38,104 nt of DNA. It comes from CAZEQJ01 sp964514385 (GTDB taxonomy: Bacteria; Bacteroidota; Bacteroidia; Cytophagales; Cyclobacteriaceae). Shown in pieces: positions 15,025 through 24,546 of this stretch. The notes under the pieces are model-generated. The model made no database searches. It worked only from the letters and a program-made list of their open reading frames with translations, and was not told the origin of the DNA. The DNA lies in NCBI GenBank assembly GCA_964514385.1, contig CAZEQJ010000029.1, positions 1 to 38,104 on the forward strand. The letters run 5' to 3'. Both the position numbers and the translations under genes were made by a program. Every line of letters begins with the position of its first letter. Positions within the stretch are counted from its first letter, which is position 1.

Positions 15025-17457
15025 TCACAGCATTTCCAATTCATGCTGAAGGCGCATCAACTTGTCTTCTACCGATTCGTTGCTCATGCGGCCTCGCAGG
15101 CGGTCGGTAAGGATAGGGAATGAAAAGGGTGAGGGTTTTTCTGTTTCCCGAAACACGATCTTGCTCTGATTGATAGTTTTCATAGCGGCAAGAAACCGGG
15201 TTTTTTCCAGCTGGAATGTCATCACTTCCTCCTTAGACTGCGCAATGAGCAGATTGTCCGGATCATAAGATTCGAATACTTGATATATTGTCGATGAGTT
15301 GGCTTGCAGATGCTTGTTCGATACCGTTTTGCCTGGATATCCGGTAAAAACAAGTCCTGCAATGGCTGCTATGTCACGAAACCGACGCTTTGCCATTTCG
15401 GCTTCATTTAGACTGGCCGCTATATCTTCCCATAGATTTTCCTCTCGGAAAAGGTCAAGCTCAAGTGCCTCTTCGACCGGAATTTCCTGATCGCTCAATA
15501 GCTCAAAGCCATAGTCATTCATAGCAGTAGAAAATGAAAGGGGCTTTAGCCGGCTGATCCGGTAACCGACCAATCCCATCAGGAGCTCATGTACACCTCG
15601 GCCCTCAAAAGGGTAGCAAAAGATATGATGGCCTTCGCGGGTGTGTACAGACTCAATAAGAAGCTCTTTTCTCCTCGGCACATACGACCATTTTTCCTGA
15701 AGCTGTAATATGAATTCAACAGCTTTTAACTCCGGTGAGTAGCGATCACCGTTGATTGCCCTTTCCATTTCCTCACGGATGAGATCGGAAAGCTGAGAGC
15801 TTAATGGCATCCGTCCGCCCATCCATTGCGGGATGAGACCTGTTTTTTTTGAAGATTTTTTGACATGTACTGTCATGTCACGCAGGCGGATAAACTCCAG
15901 TGGTCTGCCTGCAAACCAGAAGGTATCACCTTTGCTGAGACGGCTTATGAAGCTCTCTTCTATTACACCCAGGTAGCCTCCGGATTGAAATTTCACCTTC
16001 AGCATTGGGTCACTGACGATGGTCCCCATAGACAGGCGATGCCGGGTGGCTATTTTTCTGCTGGTCACAACCATTTTACCATCTGATGCTACTTCCACTT
16101 TGTGGAATTCATCATATTGAGTAAGACTTTGACCTCCTGTAGTGATGAAGTCAAGTGCCCACTGCCATTCTTCGTCTGTCAGGGTACGGTAGCAATAGGT
16201 ATTGCGAATTTCCTTAAGCAGGGATTCAGGATAAAACCCATCTCCAATTGCGAGTGTAACCAAATATTGCACCAATACGTCATACGATTTTTGCAGAGGT
16301 ATACGGCTTTCAAATGTTTTTTCTTCAATTGCCCTGCGTAAGGCTGACCCTTCAATGAGCTCAAGAGCATGTGTCGGCACGAAGTAGACCTTACTTGTAG
16401 CATCTGGCTGATGGCCGCTACGCCCTGCGCGCTGAAAATACCGTGAAACACCCTTGGGGCCTCCAATCTGCACTACTGCTTCGACCGGCCTGAAGTCCAA
16501 TCCCAGATCAAGGCTGGCCGTACATACTACAATTTTTAATTTTCCTTCATGTAATGCATTTTCTACCCAGCTTCGTACCTCCATATCAAGACTGCCATGG
16601 TGCATCGCCATCGATCCGGCCAGTTCAGGTGCGAAATCCAGAATTTTCTGATACCATATTTCAGTTTGTGATCGCGTATTGGTGAAAATGAGCACGCTTT
16701 TATAAGGTCGTATGGTTTCCAGCAATTGAGGTAATAACCGGGTGCCAAGATGGCCTGACCACGGGAAATGATCCATATCGACCGGTATTATGCTTTCGGA
16801 AACTATTGTTTTGGAAATGTCAGCACGAATTACGGTATATTGATTTCCATAATGCGGGCCGAGCAATACATCTGTGGCTTCCTCCATATTTCCTATTGTA
16901 GCCGAAATACCCCAGATACGTAAAGCAGGCAGAAATGACTTCAATCGGCTAAGGCCCAGCTCAATCTGTACGCCGCGTTTGCTACCCAGCAGCTCGTGCC
17001 ATTCATCTACAATCACGGCCTTCAGGTTTCTGAAATATTTTTCGTGACCCTTCTGGCTGAGCAGGATATGCAGGCTTTCGGGAGTGGTGATGAGGCACTG
17101 GGGGGCAGTTTGCTTCTGCTTTGCCTTTTCGGAGGCTTTTGTGTCACCGCTGCGGACTGTGATATACCAGTCTAATCCCATGCCATGGGCTGCTATTTTC
17201 ATTGCCTCACAAATATCATTGGCCAACGCCCGCAGGGGTGTGATCCACAGAATAGTCAAGCCGTCAGGTTTCGGGTCATTTTCTAATGCATCTAACAGAC
17301 AAGCCAGCCATAAAGCATAGGTTTTACCGCTTCCGGTGGGGGCGTTTAATAATCCGTTTTTACCTTCCAGATAGGCTTGCCATGTTTCCTGCTGAAAAGG
17401 ATAGGGAGTCCAGTTTCGTTCCTGAAAAAAACGCAGTGCAGCGTGAAGATCAGCCAT
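15025..17457 (-). CDS. ligase-associated DNA damage response DEXH-box helicase
   Basis: An 810-residue Lhr-like superfamily 2 helicase. Walker A is PTGSGKT at residues 40-46. Walker B is DEWHELLGSKRG, characteristic of this subgroup. Motif III (SATIGN), motif IV (IFTNTRSQTE) and motif VI (QRAGRSGHQ) follow. A winged-helix and DEAD_assoc-type C-terminal region fills residues 400-800. Its start overlaps the 3' end of the ATP-dependent ligase gene by 8 bases, the usual order in this repair module. It should act on DNA repair intermediates before ligation. The PdeM partner lies 6.3 kb further on. Confidence 0.93.
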   Translation of the reverse strand: MADLHAALRFFQERNWTPYPFQQETWQAYLEGKNGLLNAPTGSGKTYALWLACLLDALENDPKPDGLTILWITPLRALANDICEAMKIAAHGMGLDWYITVRSGDTKASEKAKQKQTAPQCLITTPESLHILLSQKGHEKYFRNLKAVIVDEWHELLGSKRGVQIELGLSRLKSFLPALRIWGISATIGNMEEATDVLLGPHYGNQYTVIRADISKTIVSESIIPVDMDHFPWSGHLGTRLLPQLLETIRPYKSVLIFTNTRSQTEIWYQKILDFAPELAGSMAMHHGSLDMEVRSWVENALHEGKLKIVVCTASLDLGLDFRPVEAVVQIGGPKGVSRYFQRAGRSGHQPDATSKVYFVPTHALELIEGSALRRAIEEKTFESRIPLQKSYDVLVQYLVTLAIGDGFYPESLLKEIRNTYCYRTLTDEEWQWALDFITTGGQSLTQYDEFHKVEVASDGKMVVTSRKIATRHRLSMGTIVSDPMLKVKFQSGGYLGVIEESFISRLSKGDTFWFAGRPLEFIRLRDMTVHVKKSSKKTGLIPQWMGGRMPLSSQLSDLIREEMERAINGDRYSPELKAVEFILQLQEKWSYVPRRKELLIESVHTREGHHIFCYPFEGRGVHELLMGLVGYRISRLKPLSFSTAMNDYGFELLSDQEIPVEEALELDLFREENLWEDIAASLNEAEMAKRRFRDIAAIAGLVFTGYPGKTVSNKHLQANSSTIYQVFESYDPDNLLIAQSKEEVMTFQLEKTRFLAAMKTINQSKIVFRETEKPSPFSFPILTDRLRGRMSNESVEDKLMRLQHELEML

Positions 17458-19045
17458 ATTTTAAGAGCATTTCTTTAAGGTCGGCTAGTGTATTGGCGTC
17501 TTCAATCGTCTTGTCATGCCGCCATCGGCTTATTCTGGGAAAGCGAAGAGCAACTCCGGATTTATGCCGCTTGCTTTCACGTATGCCTTCAAAGGCAATT
17601 TCAAACACCAGTTCAGGCTTCACAGTTCGAACAGGTCCAAAGCGCTCCAGAGTATTTTTTTTAACGAAGCGGTCTACCTGACGTAATTCAGCGTCTGTAA
17701 GGCCTGAATAGGCTTTGGTGAAGGTAACCAGCTGCCCGTCATGCCATACGCCAAAGGTATAGTCTGTATACAGGTCGGCACGTCGGCCATGACCTTTCTG
17801 AGCATAAATCATCACTGCATCGATGGTGAGCGGATCGATTTTCCACTTCCACCAGTCGCCCCGTTTTCTTCCCACTTTATACTCAGAATCAAGCTTTTTG
17901 ATCATCACGCCTTCTGCCGACATGGACCTTGACTGCGCTCGTAATGCGGCAAGCTCGTTCCAGGTCGCGAATTTCAGCGCTTCAGATAAGAATAGCAGCG
18001 GCGTTTTTTCGAAAACAGGCAGGAGATCGTGTAGACGACGCCTTCTTTCCGTCAGGGGCTTTTTTCGTATATCATCGCCGTTATATTCCAGTAAATCGTA
18101 GGCATAAAAGGTGACAGGCACCTTGCTCATCATATTTTTAGAGACCGTTTTTCTGCCAAGGCGTTGTTGTAATACGCCAAAAGTCTGCACCTGATTATTT
18201 TTGAAAGCAAGTAATTCGCCGTCCAGCACAGTGCCATCAGGTAGTAGATTCGTGAGTTCCTGAAATTCCGGGAAGCTATGATTGATAAGTTCCTCACCTC
18301 TTGACCATAGATAAACAGCGTGCCCCCTGCAAATGAGCTGACCTCGTATGCCATCCCATTTCCATTCTGCCTGCCAGTCATCGGGTTTCCCCAGTGATTC
18401 AGGAGTTTCATTCTCTATCTGATAGGCCAGATAAAAGGGGTAGGGCTGTGATAATACATCGTCTTTTCTGTTTTTAAAAATCAGCTCCTCAAAGGAAATA
18501 GAATCTGGTGACCAGTTGCCCATCAGCTTATGTGATAGTACGGGTGGGTCGATATTGGTGCTCATTGACAATGCCCGGATGATCAGGTTATGGCTTACTC
18601 CAACACGCCAGCCTCCACTGAGCAGCTTATTAAAGATGAAGCGTTCCTTTTTATTAAGCTGCTTCCATGCTTCAACAATTTTTTGTTTTTTGACCTCCTC
18701 AGGCTTATCATGAAGATTTTGAAGGAAACGGATCCAGTAGTGAAGTGGCTGATCTGAAGTTTGCTCAGGTTCAGGAAGCAGCAATGCAAGGGTTTCTGAC
18801 AGGTCACCTACAACCTGATAGGATTCTTCAAAAAGCCAACCCGGAATATTCATTTCCTCGAGTGCCCATGTGGTAAGTTGTCGGGAATTGACCGGGCGCC
18901 TCGGTCTTTTATGTGTAAAAAGTGCGAGCGCCCAGAGCTTGTCTTCATCAGCTGCTTCATCAAAGAAGTTTTTGAGAGCTTTGAGCTTGTCGTTGGTTTT
19001 ATTGGTCTGATCTATTTCAGTTATGGCCCTGCTGAAATGCTGCAA
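17450..19045 (-). CDS. ATP-dependent DNA ligase of the ligase-associated repair module
   Basis: A 531-residue ligase. Residues 1-200 form the helical DNA-binding domain. The adenylation domain has the nucleotidyl motif I WKWDGIRG with Lys229, then DGELLAF, EGVMIKK, and the motif V segment WWKWKIDPL. The OB-fold C-terminus contains RFPRISRWRHDK. It seals nicks using ATP, releasing AMP and PPi, and is additional to the NAD-dependent replicative ligase expected elsewhere. In related bacteria an MBL-fold exonuclease gene often precedes it. Here the upstream gene is instead a sensor-like protein, 11 bases away. Confidence 0.94.
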   Translation of the reverse strand: MQHFSRAITEIDQTNKTNDKLKALKNFFDEAADEDKLWALALFTHKRPRRPVNSRQLTTWALEEMNIPGWLFEESYQVVGDLSETLALLLPEPEQTSDQPLHYWIRFLQNLHDKPEEVKKQKIVEAWKQLNKKERFIFNKLLSGGWRVGVSHNLIIRALSMSTNIDPPVLSHKLMGNWSPDSISFEELIFKNRKDDVLSQPYPFYLAYQIENETPESLGKPDDWQAEWKWDGIRGQLICRGHAVYLWSRGEELINHSFPEFQELTNLLPDGTVLDGELLAFKNNQVQTFGVLQQRLGRKTVSKNMMSKVPVTFYAYDLLEYNGDDIRKKPLTERRRRLHDLLPVFEKTPLLFLSEALKFATWNELAALRAQSRSMSAEGVMIKKLDSEYKVGRKRGDWWKWKIDPLTIDAVMIYAQKGHGRRADLYTDYTFGVWHDGQLVTFTKAYSGLTDAELRQVDRFVKKNTLERFGPVRTVKPELVFEIAFEGIRESKRHKSGVALRFPRISRWRHDKTIEDANTLADLKEMLLKYG

Positions 19046-19056
19046 ATGATAGATGA

Positions 19057-20895
19057 TTATTTGTAAAAGATAACCCCATCAAGGTATTTAGGTTTGCCAT
19101 CTTCAGCGATTACGGTGCCGATATCCCGGATATTAAGTTTTTTGCCTTCGTGGGTGATAATTACATACTCCAGGTTGTAGCTGCTTTTTGCCTGAACAGC
19201 AGCATTTACAGATGTCCTGATCCGGGATTGGTGTTCCTTGTCAATATATCGTAATAAGCTGGATGCGCCAGATATAAATTTCGTATCTGACTCACCTGTG
19301 ATGTCCATAATATTCCGCGAGATAAATAATTTAGTGAATTCATTGTCAAGCTGTGAGCGGTAATAAATGCCACCGGATGCTTTCATCATAGACTCATACA
19401 TATTACGCAACTGCAGCTCTCTGTCGATCTGGCGTTTACTGTCCTCCTGTGTAGCCATCATTTCTTCAGTTTGTTGTCGCATCATTTGCTCCTGTTCCTT
19501 GAGCAGATCAGTTTGCTGCTGACTCTCAGCCACCATACGCCGCATGTTTTCGTTGGAAATAACGGATATTAATGTACCTGCAAGAATATCTGCTGCCTGT
19601 TCAATGAATTGTTCATCTTCGGGGCTAAAGTCATGGTCAAACAGGAATTCAATTACGCCGGTCAGTTCTTCCTCGTTTATCAAAGGGAAGATCAGGATGC
19701 TTTTCGGTGGAGCTTCACCAAGGGCAGAGGCGAGCTGAGAGTAATTCTCAGGTATTTCTATTCTGCGAATCGGTTTTTTTTCCTGAAAACACTGCCCCAC
19801 AAAGCCTTCTCCCGGCAATACCGTGCGCTTCTCAATCTTTTCTCTTTTATAGGCGTACCATGACGTCATTTCCAGATGGCCCTGACCTGTTTCATCTGAT
19901 TTTTTTATGAAGAAGGCACCCTGATCTGCTTTCACATGCTCAATAAGAAAAAATAATGTAGCTCTGGTAAGCGACTCAATCGTATTATTATGTTGTCGGA
20001 TTAAATTTGAAAGCTGGTTGAGTCCATCATTGATACGATTGCGCAGCTGCTCCTCATTGGCGACTTTTTTTAAGCTGTCCCGCATATTTGCAAGAGCTGA
20101 TCCCAGTGCGCCCTGATTATTAAATACCGAAACCTGGCTTTCAAATTTTCCATTGCCAACCTCATTGGCGAAAGCCAGTATATTTTTTAATTCCATCGAC
20201 AGCTGATTGGTGCTGGCATGGATTTCGTTAAACTCATTTTTTACTGCATGCACATGCTCCGGTAAATCACCACTGGAAAGTGCGGATAACTGCTGATTTA
20301 CATGCCCTATAGGCTTTACGATTTGTCTGTAAAGATACTGCCTTAAGAAATAGATGATGACTACAGCTAAAATGATGGCTGCGATCATCCAGATGGAAAA
20401 ATCACGTATGCGGCTATAGATTACTTCGCGCCCATGAATTCGTTTAGCTACGAGCTCCCGGGAAAGATTGCTGGTATCAATAATTAGGTCTCTGATTTTG
20501 AGGTCGGCCTCGATAAAGAGTGCTTCTTCGGGCAAATTATCTGAAAATAGTACATCAATGGTTTTAAAATCAGCGACAATCTGGCGGAACGAGTAGGCTA
20601 TTTCGCGATCTGCTTTTTCATCCAGGTAAAAGTTGAGGCTGTCGAGCCACATAACGCCTGACCCTAAATCAGGAACTTGCCCATCTTCAATATTTTGGGC
20701 TATGCTATTCAACTCTGTTTGAAGGAAGGAAGTAATATTGGTTGCCTCGAGATATCTGACGATGTTGTTTTCGACGTGCCACTGCGTTTTTTTTAAAAAA
20801 ACGGCCAGATAGACTATTAAAACAGAAAAAACCAGGCTGGTAATCGCAAAGACAACATATGACCGGGTATTGATGGAATGAAAGTTAATCTTCAT
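19057..20895 (-). CDS. two-TM HAMP-GAF-PAS sensor protein without an output domain
   Basis: A 612-residue signalling protein. TM1 is at 12-34, followed by an extracytoplasmic helical domain at 35-165 and TM2 at about 166-184. A HAMP-like linker follows at 185-240 (QIVKPIGHVNQQLSALSSGD), then a second helical unit to 295. A GAF domain spans about 300-450 (PGEGFVGQCF, IFPLINEEELTGVIEF). A Met/Gln-rich coiled coil lies at 450-500, and a terminal PAS domain at 500-612 closes the protein. There is no histidine kinase, GGDEF, phosphatase or chemoreceptor signalling domain, and the stop is followed at once by the ligase gene. It may work through a partner protein. It is downstream of hppA but separated from it by a terminator. 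Confidence 0.75.
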   Translation of the reverse strand: MKINFHSINTRSYVVFAITSLVFSVLIVYLAVFLKKTQWHVENNIVRYLEATNITSFLQTELNSIAQNIEDGQVPDLGSGVMWLDSLNFYLDEKADREIAYSFRQIVADFKTIDVLFSDNLPEEALFIEADLKIRDLIIDTSNLSRELVAKRIHGREVIYSRIRDFSIWMIAAIILAVVIIYFLRQYLYRQIVKPIGHVNQQLSALSSGDLPEHVHAVKNEFNEIHASTNQLSMELKNILAFANEVGNGKFESQVSVFNNQGALGSALANMRDSLKKVANEEQLRNRINDGLNQLSNLIRQHNNTIESLTRATLFFLIEHVKADQGAFFIKKSDETGQGHLEMTSWYAYKREKIEKRTVLPGEGFVGQCFQEKKPIRRIEIPENYSQLASALGEAPPKSILIFPLINEEELTGVIEFLFDHDFSPEDEQFIEQAADILAGTLISVISNENMRRMVAESQQQTDLLKEQEQMMRQQTEEMMATQEDSKRQIDRELQLRNMYESMMKASGGIYYRSQLDNEFTKLFISRNIMDITGESDTKFISGASSLLRYIDKEHQSRIRTSVNAAVQAKSSYNLEYVIITHEGKKLNIRDIGTVIAEDGKPKYLDGVIFYK

Positions 20896-20953
20896 AGATT
20901 AAAAGGAACCATTTGTTTTATCAGCACTCATTATATTAGTCTCGATCAAAATC

Positions 20954-20985
20954 AAAAAAAGCCAGTCTTGAAACAAAACTGGCTT
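20954..20985 (-). terminator. intrinsic terminator after hppA
   Basis: On the minus strand, AAGCCAGT pairs perfectly with ACTGGCTT (20978-20985 with 20959-20966) around an 11-base loop, and a run of seven T follows (20954-20960 read on that strand). It lies 28 bases beyond the hppA stop, a textbook Rho-independent terminator. Confidence 0.85.
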
Positions 20986-21012
20986 AAAATAACAAAAGTT
21001 TTTAGTTATCTG

Positions 21013-23235
21013 TCAGTTATTTTCAGCTTCAAAAGCACTTGGGGTTGCTTGGGCCTGAATTTCCATTACCTCTGTAGGAGCGACATCCGAAGTGGCGTGC
21101 CTTTCCTTATCGACGCTGATGTGGGGAGCAATTACAAGTGCTACAATAGACATAAGTTTGATCAGGATGTTCATCGAAGGTCCGGAAGTGTCTTTGAAAG
21201 GATCACCGACAGTATCACCGGTTACAGAGGCTTTATGAGCATCTGACCCTTTGTATTCCATTTTCCCATTTATTTCCACCCCTTTTTCGAAGGATTTTTT
21301 AGCATTATCCCATGCTCCACCTGCATTGTTCTGGAATATTCCCATCAATACTCCGGAAACGGTAACACCTGCCAGCATTCCGCCCAGAATTTCGGCTGAA
21401 CTGGTGTCTTCAAATGCACCCATAAAACCATATCCAACAACCAACGGTAAAATAAGCGCAATAGCTCCTGGCAGGATCATCTCCCGTATTGAGGCATTGG
21501 TGCTGATGGCTACGCATTTTTCGTATTCAGGCTTTTGCTTACCCTCCATTATGCCGGGGAGTTCCTTAAATTGTCTCCTTACTTCATTTACCATATCCAT
21601 AGCGGCTCTACCCACGGCTGATATCGCCAGCGATGAAAATATAAAAGGTATCATACCGCCTAAAAATAAGGCGCCTAATACAGGTGCTTTATAAATATCG
21701 ATGGAATCTATTCCAGCCAGTCCCACAAACGCAGCAAACAAAGCAAGAGCTGTTAATGCTGCAGAGGCAATAGCAAATCCCTTACCGGTAGCAGCAGTTG
21801 TATTACCTACTGCATCCAGGTTATCTGTACGCTCACGCACTTCTTTTGGCAGGCCGCTCATCTCAGCAATACCGCCGGCATTATCGGCTATCGGTCCGAA
21901 AGCGTCGATGGCGAGCTGCATTGCAGTAGTGGCCATCATTCCGGCTGCTGCTATAGCCACACCATATAATCCTGCAAAGAAATATGAAGCGATGATTCCT
22001 GTACCAAGTACAATAATTGGTACAACAGTAGATTCCATTCCAACAGCTAGTCCGCTAATTATATTGGTAGCATGACCTGTAGAGGAACTTTTAACGATTG
22101 AAAGTACCGGGCGACGGCCCATAGCCGTATAGTATTCGGTCACGATGGACATTAATCCGCCTACAACAAGGCCTACAACTATGGCCCAGAATACATCGAT
22201 AGCATCAAACTGGTAAGTTCTGATGGTAAGCTGATCTGGCAATAAGGACGTTACGATGAAATACGATGCTATGGCTGTAAATAAAATGGACATCCAGTTA
22301 CCCATATTCAGTGCCCGCTGCACGCTTGATGTCTCTGATTTTATTCGGACGAATAATGTACCTACTATCGAAAAGATCAATCCTGCACCAGCAATGACCA
22401 TTGGCAACAATATCGGAGCAATTCCACCAAAGTTATCGTCACTGATTATTTCACGTCCCAGAACCATTGAGGCAAGAATGGTGGCAACATACGAACCAAA
22501 TAGATCAGCACCCATACCGGCGACGTCACCTACGTTATCTCCAACGTTGTCTGCGATAGTCGCGGGATTGCGTGGGTCATCCTCAGGAATGCCGGCCTCT
22601 ACTTTACCTACCAGGTCAGCTCCAACATCAGCCGCCTTTGTATATATACCTCCTCCTACGCGTGCGAACAATGCGATTGACTCAGCTCCAAGACTGAATC
22701 CGGCAAGTACCTCCAGTGCCTTTTCCATCATAATGCCATTTACATCAGCACCGGTAGATACAACATATAAATAATAAAAGAATATAAACAATGAGCCCAT
22801 TCCGAAAACGGCTAGTCCAGCCACTCCGAGTCCCATTACAGTTCCGCCATTGAATGAAACACCAAGTGCCTTAACCAGACTTTTTTTGGCTGCCTGGGCG
22901 GTCCTCACATTGGCCTTGGTCGCGATGTTCATCCCGATGTATCCGGCAATGGCACTAAGGACGGCACCTATCAAAAATGAGATGGCAATTACAGGGCTTG
23001 AAGTTTCAACAAGGGTACCTGAATAGGCAAGCAACAGGCCTGCAATGACAACGAAATATGCCAGTACCTTCCATTCTGCTCTCAGAAAGGCCATTGCTCC
23101 TTTCGCTATATGTCCGGCAATTTCCTGCATATTTTCCTCGCCGGCATCCTGACGGGTAACCCAGGCAGATTTCAACGCCATTACTATCAATCCTAACAAT
23201 CCCATTGCCGGGATAGTATACACCAATGTGTTCAT
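21013..23235 (-). CDS. hppA: membrane-bound ion-translocating pyrophosphatase
   Basis: A 740-residue protein with about 16 hydrophobic helices. It couples hydrolysis of cytosolic PPi to pumping of H+ or Na+ out of the cell. The signature YTKAADVGADLVGKVEAG is followed by DDPRNPATIADNVGDNVGD. The second catalytic block is near the C-terminus (KASVTGDTVGDPFKDTSGP). In GNTTAATGKG the Ala following GNTT, rather than Lys, is the known marker of the K+-dependent class. The exported ion cannot be settled by eye. It is monocistronic, with its own promoter and terminator, and diverges from fahA. Confidence 0.94.
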   Translation of the reverse strand: MNTLVYTIPAMGLLGLIVMALKSAWVTRQDAGEENMQEIAGHIAKGAMAFLRAEWKVLAYFVVIAGLLLAYSGTLVETSSPVIAISFLIGAVLSAIAGYIGMNIATKANVRTAQAAKKSLVKALGVSFNGGTVMGLGVAGLAVFGMGSLFIFFYYLYVVSTGADVNGIMMEKALEVLAGFSLGAESIALFARVGGGIYTKAADVGADLVGKVEAGIPEDDPRNPATIADNVGDNVGDVAGMGADLFGSYVATILASMVLGREIISDDNFGGIAPILLPMVIAGAGLIFSIVGTLFVRIKSETSSVQRALNMGNWMSILFTAIASYFIVTSLLPDQLTIRTYQFDAIDVFWAIVVGLVVGGLMSIVTEYYTAMGRRPVLSIVKSSSTGHATNIISGLAVGMESTVVPIIVLGTGIIASYFFAGLYGVAIAAAGMMATTAMQLAIDAFGPIADNAGGIAEMSGLPKEVRERTDNLDAVGNTTAATGKGFAIASAALTALALFAAFVGLAGIDSIDIYKAPVLGALFLGGMIPFIFSSLAISAVGRAAMDMVNEVRRQFKELPGIMEGKQKPEYEKCVAISTNASIREMILPGAIALILPLVVGYGFMGAFEDTSSAEILGGMLAGVTVSGVLMGIFQNNAGGAWDNAKKSFEKGVEINGKMEYKGSDAHKASVTGDTVGDPFKDTSGPSMNILIKLMSIVALVIAPHISVDKERHATSDVAPTEVMEIQAQATPSAFEAENN

Positions 23236-23275
23236 CGCTTCAGTTTAATTTGTTCTTGAATTAAAAAAGAGGTCG

Positions 23276-23283
23276 CAAAGATA
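23276..23283 (-). promoter_or_regulatory. -7 promoter box for hppA
   Basis: TATCTTTG on the minus strand is a perfect match to the Bacteroidota -7 consensus TAnnTTTG. A T-rich stretch (GTTTT) about 19 bases further upstream is a weak -33 candidate. Transcription would start near 23270, giving a leader of about 35 bases. Confidence 0.65.
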
Positions 23284-23322
23284 GCAGGATGATGTGTTTT
23301 TTAAAACATTACGCTTTGCATA

Positions 23323-23351
23323 TTGTGCTTTCTTCCCTCAGGGTACTTTTA
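23323..23351 (+). promoter_or_regulatory. candidate promoter for the fahA operon
   Basis: TTG at 23323-23325 and TACTTTTA at 23344-23351 are 18 bases apart, near the Bacteroidota -33/-7 pattern (the last base of the -7 box deviates). It lies about 30 bases before the fahA ATG and does not overlap the divergent hppA promoter. Confidence 0.4.
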
Positions 23352-23382
23352 CAATGCTATTTTTCAGTTAATTTTGGCGCCA

Positions 23383-24546
23383 ATGGCACAACTTTTCAAT
23401 ATTCACAGTCTGCCTTTTGGTATCTGCAGTTATAAAGGTCAGTATTTTGCATGCCTGGCTTATGGCGAGTGGGTAGTCCCCCTACATGATCTGGTACAAC
23501 AGCATCCCGAATGGTCTATTCATCCGGACACTACCCGCCAGCCATATTTAAATAAATTGATTGCCCATGGAAATGAGCCCCTTCAAAAATTGTGGGAATG
23601 GGTTCAGGATCAATTACAGCAAGATGGTCTCCGGGAAATATTCCTACCCGCTTCTCAGGTGACCATTCATTTACCTCTTGACATCGGTGACTATACTGAT
23701 TTTTATGCCAGCGAATACCATGCTTCTCGTGTCGGCACCATTTTCAGGGGAAAAGATGCTGCCCTGATGCTCAACTGGAAATCCCTTCCTGTCGGATATC
23801 ATGGCAGAAGCTCCTCGATAGGGATATCAGGCGAACCTGTAATAAGGCCAAAGGGGCAATATCTTGAAGAGGATAAGGTTGTATTTGGCCGGTCACGAAA
23901 ACTGGATTTTGAACTTGAACTGGCAGCCGTAATAGGTAAAGGTAATGCCAGAGGAGAAACAATATCGGTACATGATGCCGATGAGCATATTTTTGGATAT
24001 GTGCTGCTCAATGACTGGTCGGCGCGTGATATCCAGTCATGGGAATATCGCCCTTTGGGCCCGTTTTTAGGAAAAAATTTTGCCACTACAATTTCACCGT
24101 GGATCACGCCTGCCTTTGCATTAAAGCATCGATCCCCCATGCCAAAGCAGCATCCGGAGGTATTGGACTATCTGAAAGGCTCTGCTGACTACCTATTAGA
24201 TATTGACCTTGAAGTCATACTCAGGCGTAAGGATAGTGACATATGCCTGACAAAGTCTAATTCAAAATATTTATACTGGTCTTTTCAGCAGATGGTGGCA
24301 CATCATACTATTGGCGGATGCAACCTGCGGCCTGGTGATCTCCTGGCAAGTGGCACCATTAGCGGGCCGGCTCAAAAAGCTGCCGGATGTTTGCTTGAAA
24401 TTACAGAAAATGGCAGTAAACCGTTTCGGTTCGATGACGACGAAATAACCTATCTTTTGGATGGTGATGAAATAATTTTGAAAGGCACCTCACAAAATGG
24501 TGAAACACACGTTGTTTTAGGAGAAATAGCTAATAAAATCACTTAA
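23383..24546 (+). CDS. fahA: fumarylacetoacetase
   Basis: Last enzyme of tyrosine/homogentisate catabolism, splitting fumarylacetoacetate into fumarate and acetoacetate. The ATG at 23383 (MAQLFNIHSLPFG) is preferred. The 20 upstream codons would read through the promoter region and do not look like family sequence. The product has 387 residues, slightly shorter than eukaryotic homologues of about 420. The catalytic domain shows DYTDFYASEYHASRVG, LPVGYHGRSSS, DFELELAAVIGKGN and LNDWSARDIQ, which contribute the metal and substrate sites. The stop overlaps the next start (TAATG), so it is coupled to the flavin reductase gene. Confidence 0.93.
   Translation: MAQLFNIHSLPFGICSYKGQYFACLAYGEWVVPLHDLVQQHPEWSIHPDTTRQPYLNKLIAHGNEPLQKLWEWVQDQLQQDGLREIFLPASQVTIHLPLDIGDYTDFYASEYHASRVGTIFRGKDAALMLNWKSLPVGYHGRSSSIGISGEPVIRPKGQYLEEDKVVFGRSRKLDFELELAAVIGKGNARGETISVHDADEHIFGYVLLNDWSARDIQSWEYRPLGPFLGKNFATTISPWITPAFALKHRSPMPKQHPEVLDYLKGSADYLLDIDLEVILRRKDSDICLTKSNSKYLYWSFQQMVAHHTIGGCNLRPGDLLASGTISGPAQKAAGCLLEITENGSKPFRFDDDEITYLLDGDEIILKGTSQNGETHVVLGEIANKIT

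Noticed and set aside
23323..23382. Upstream start for fahA
   Set aside because: The additional residues cover the likely promoter and are not like the family; ATG at 23383 begins the conserved N-terminus.
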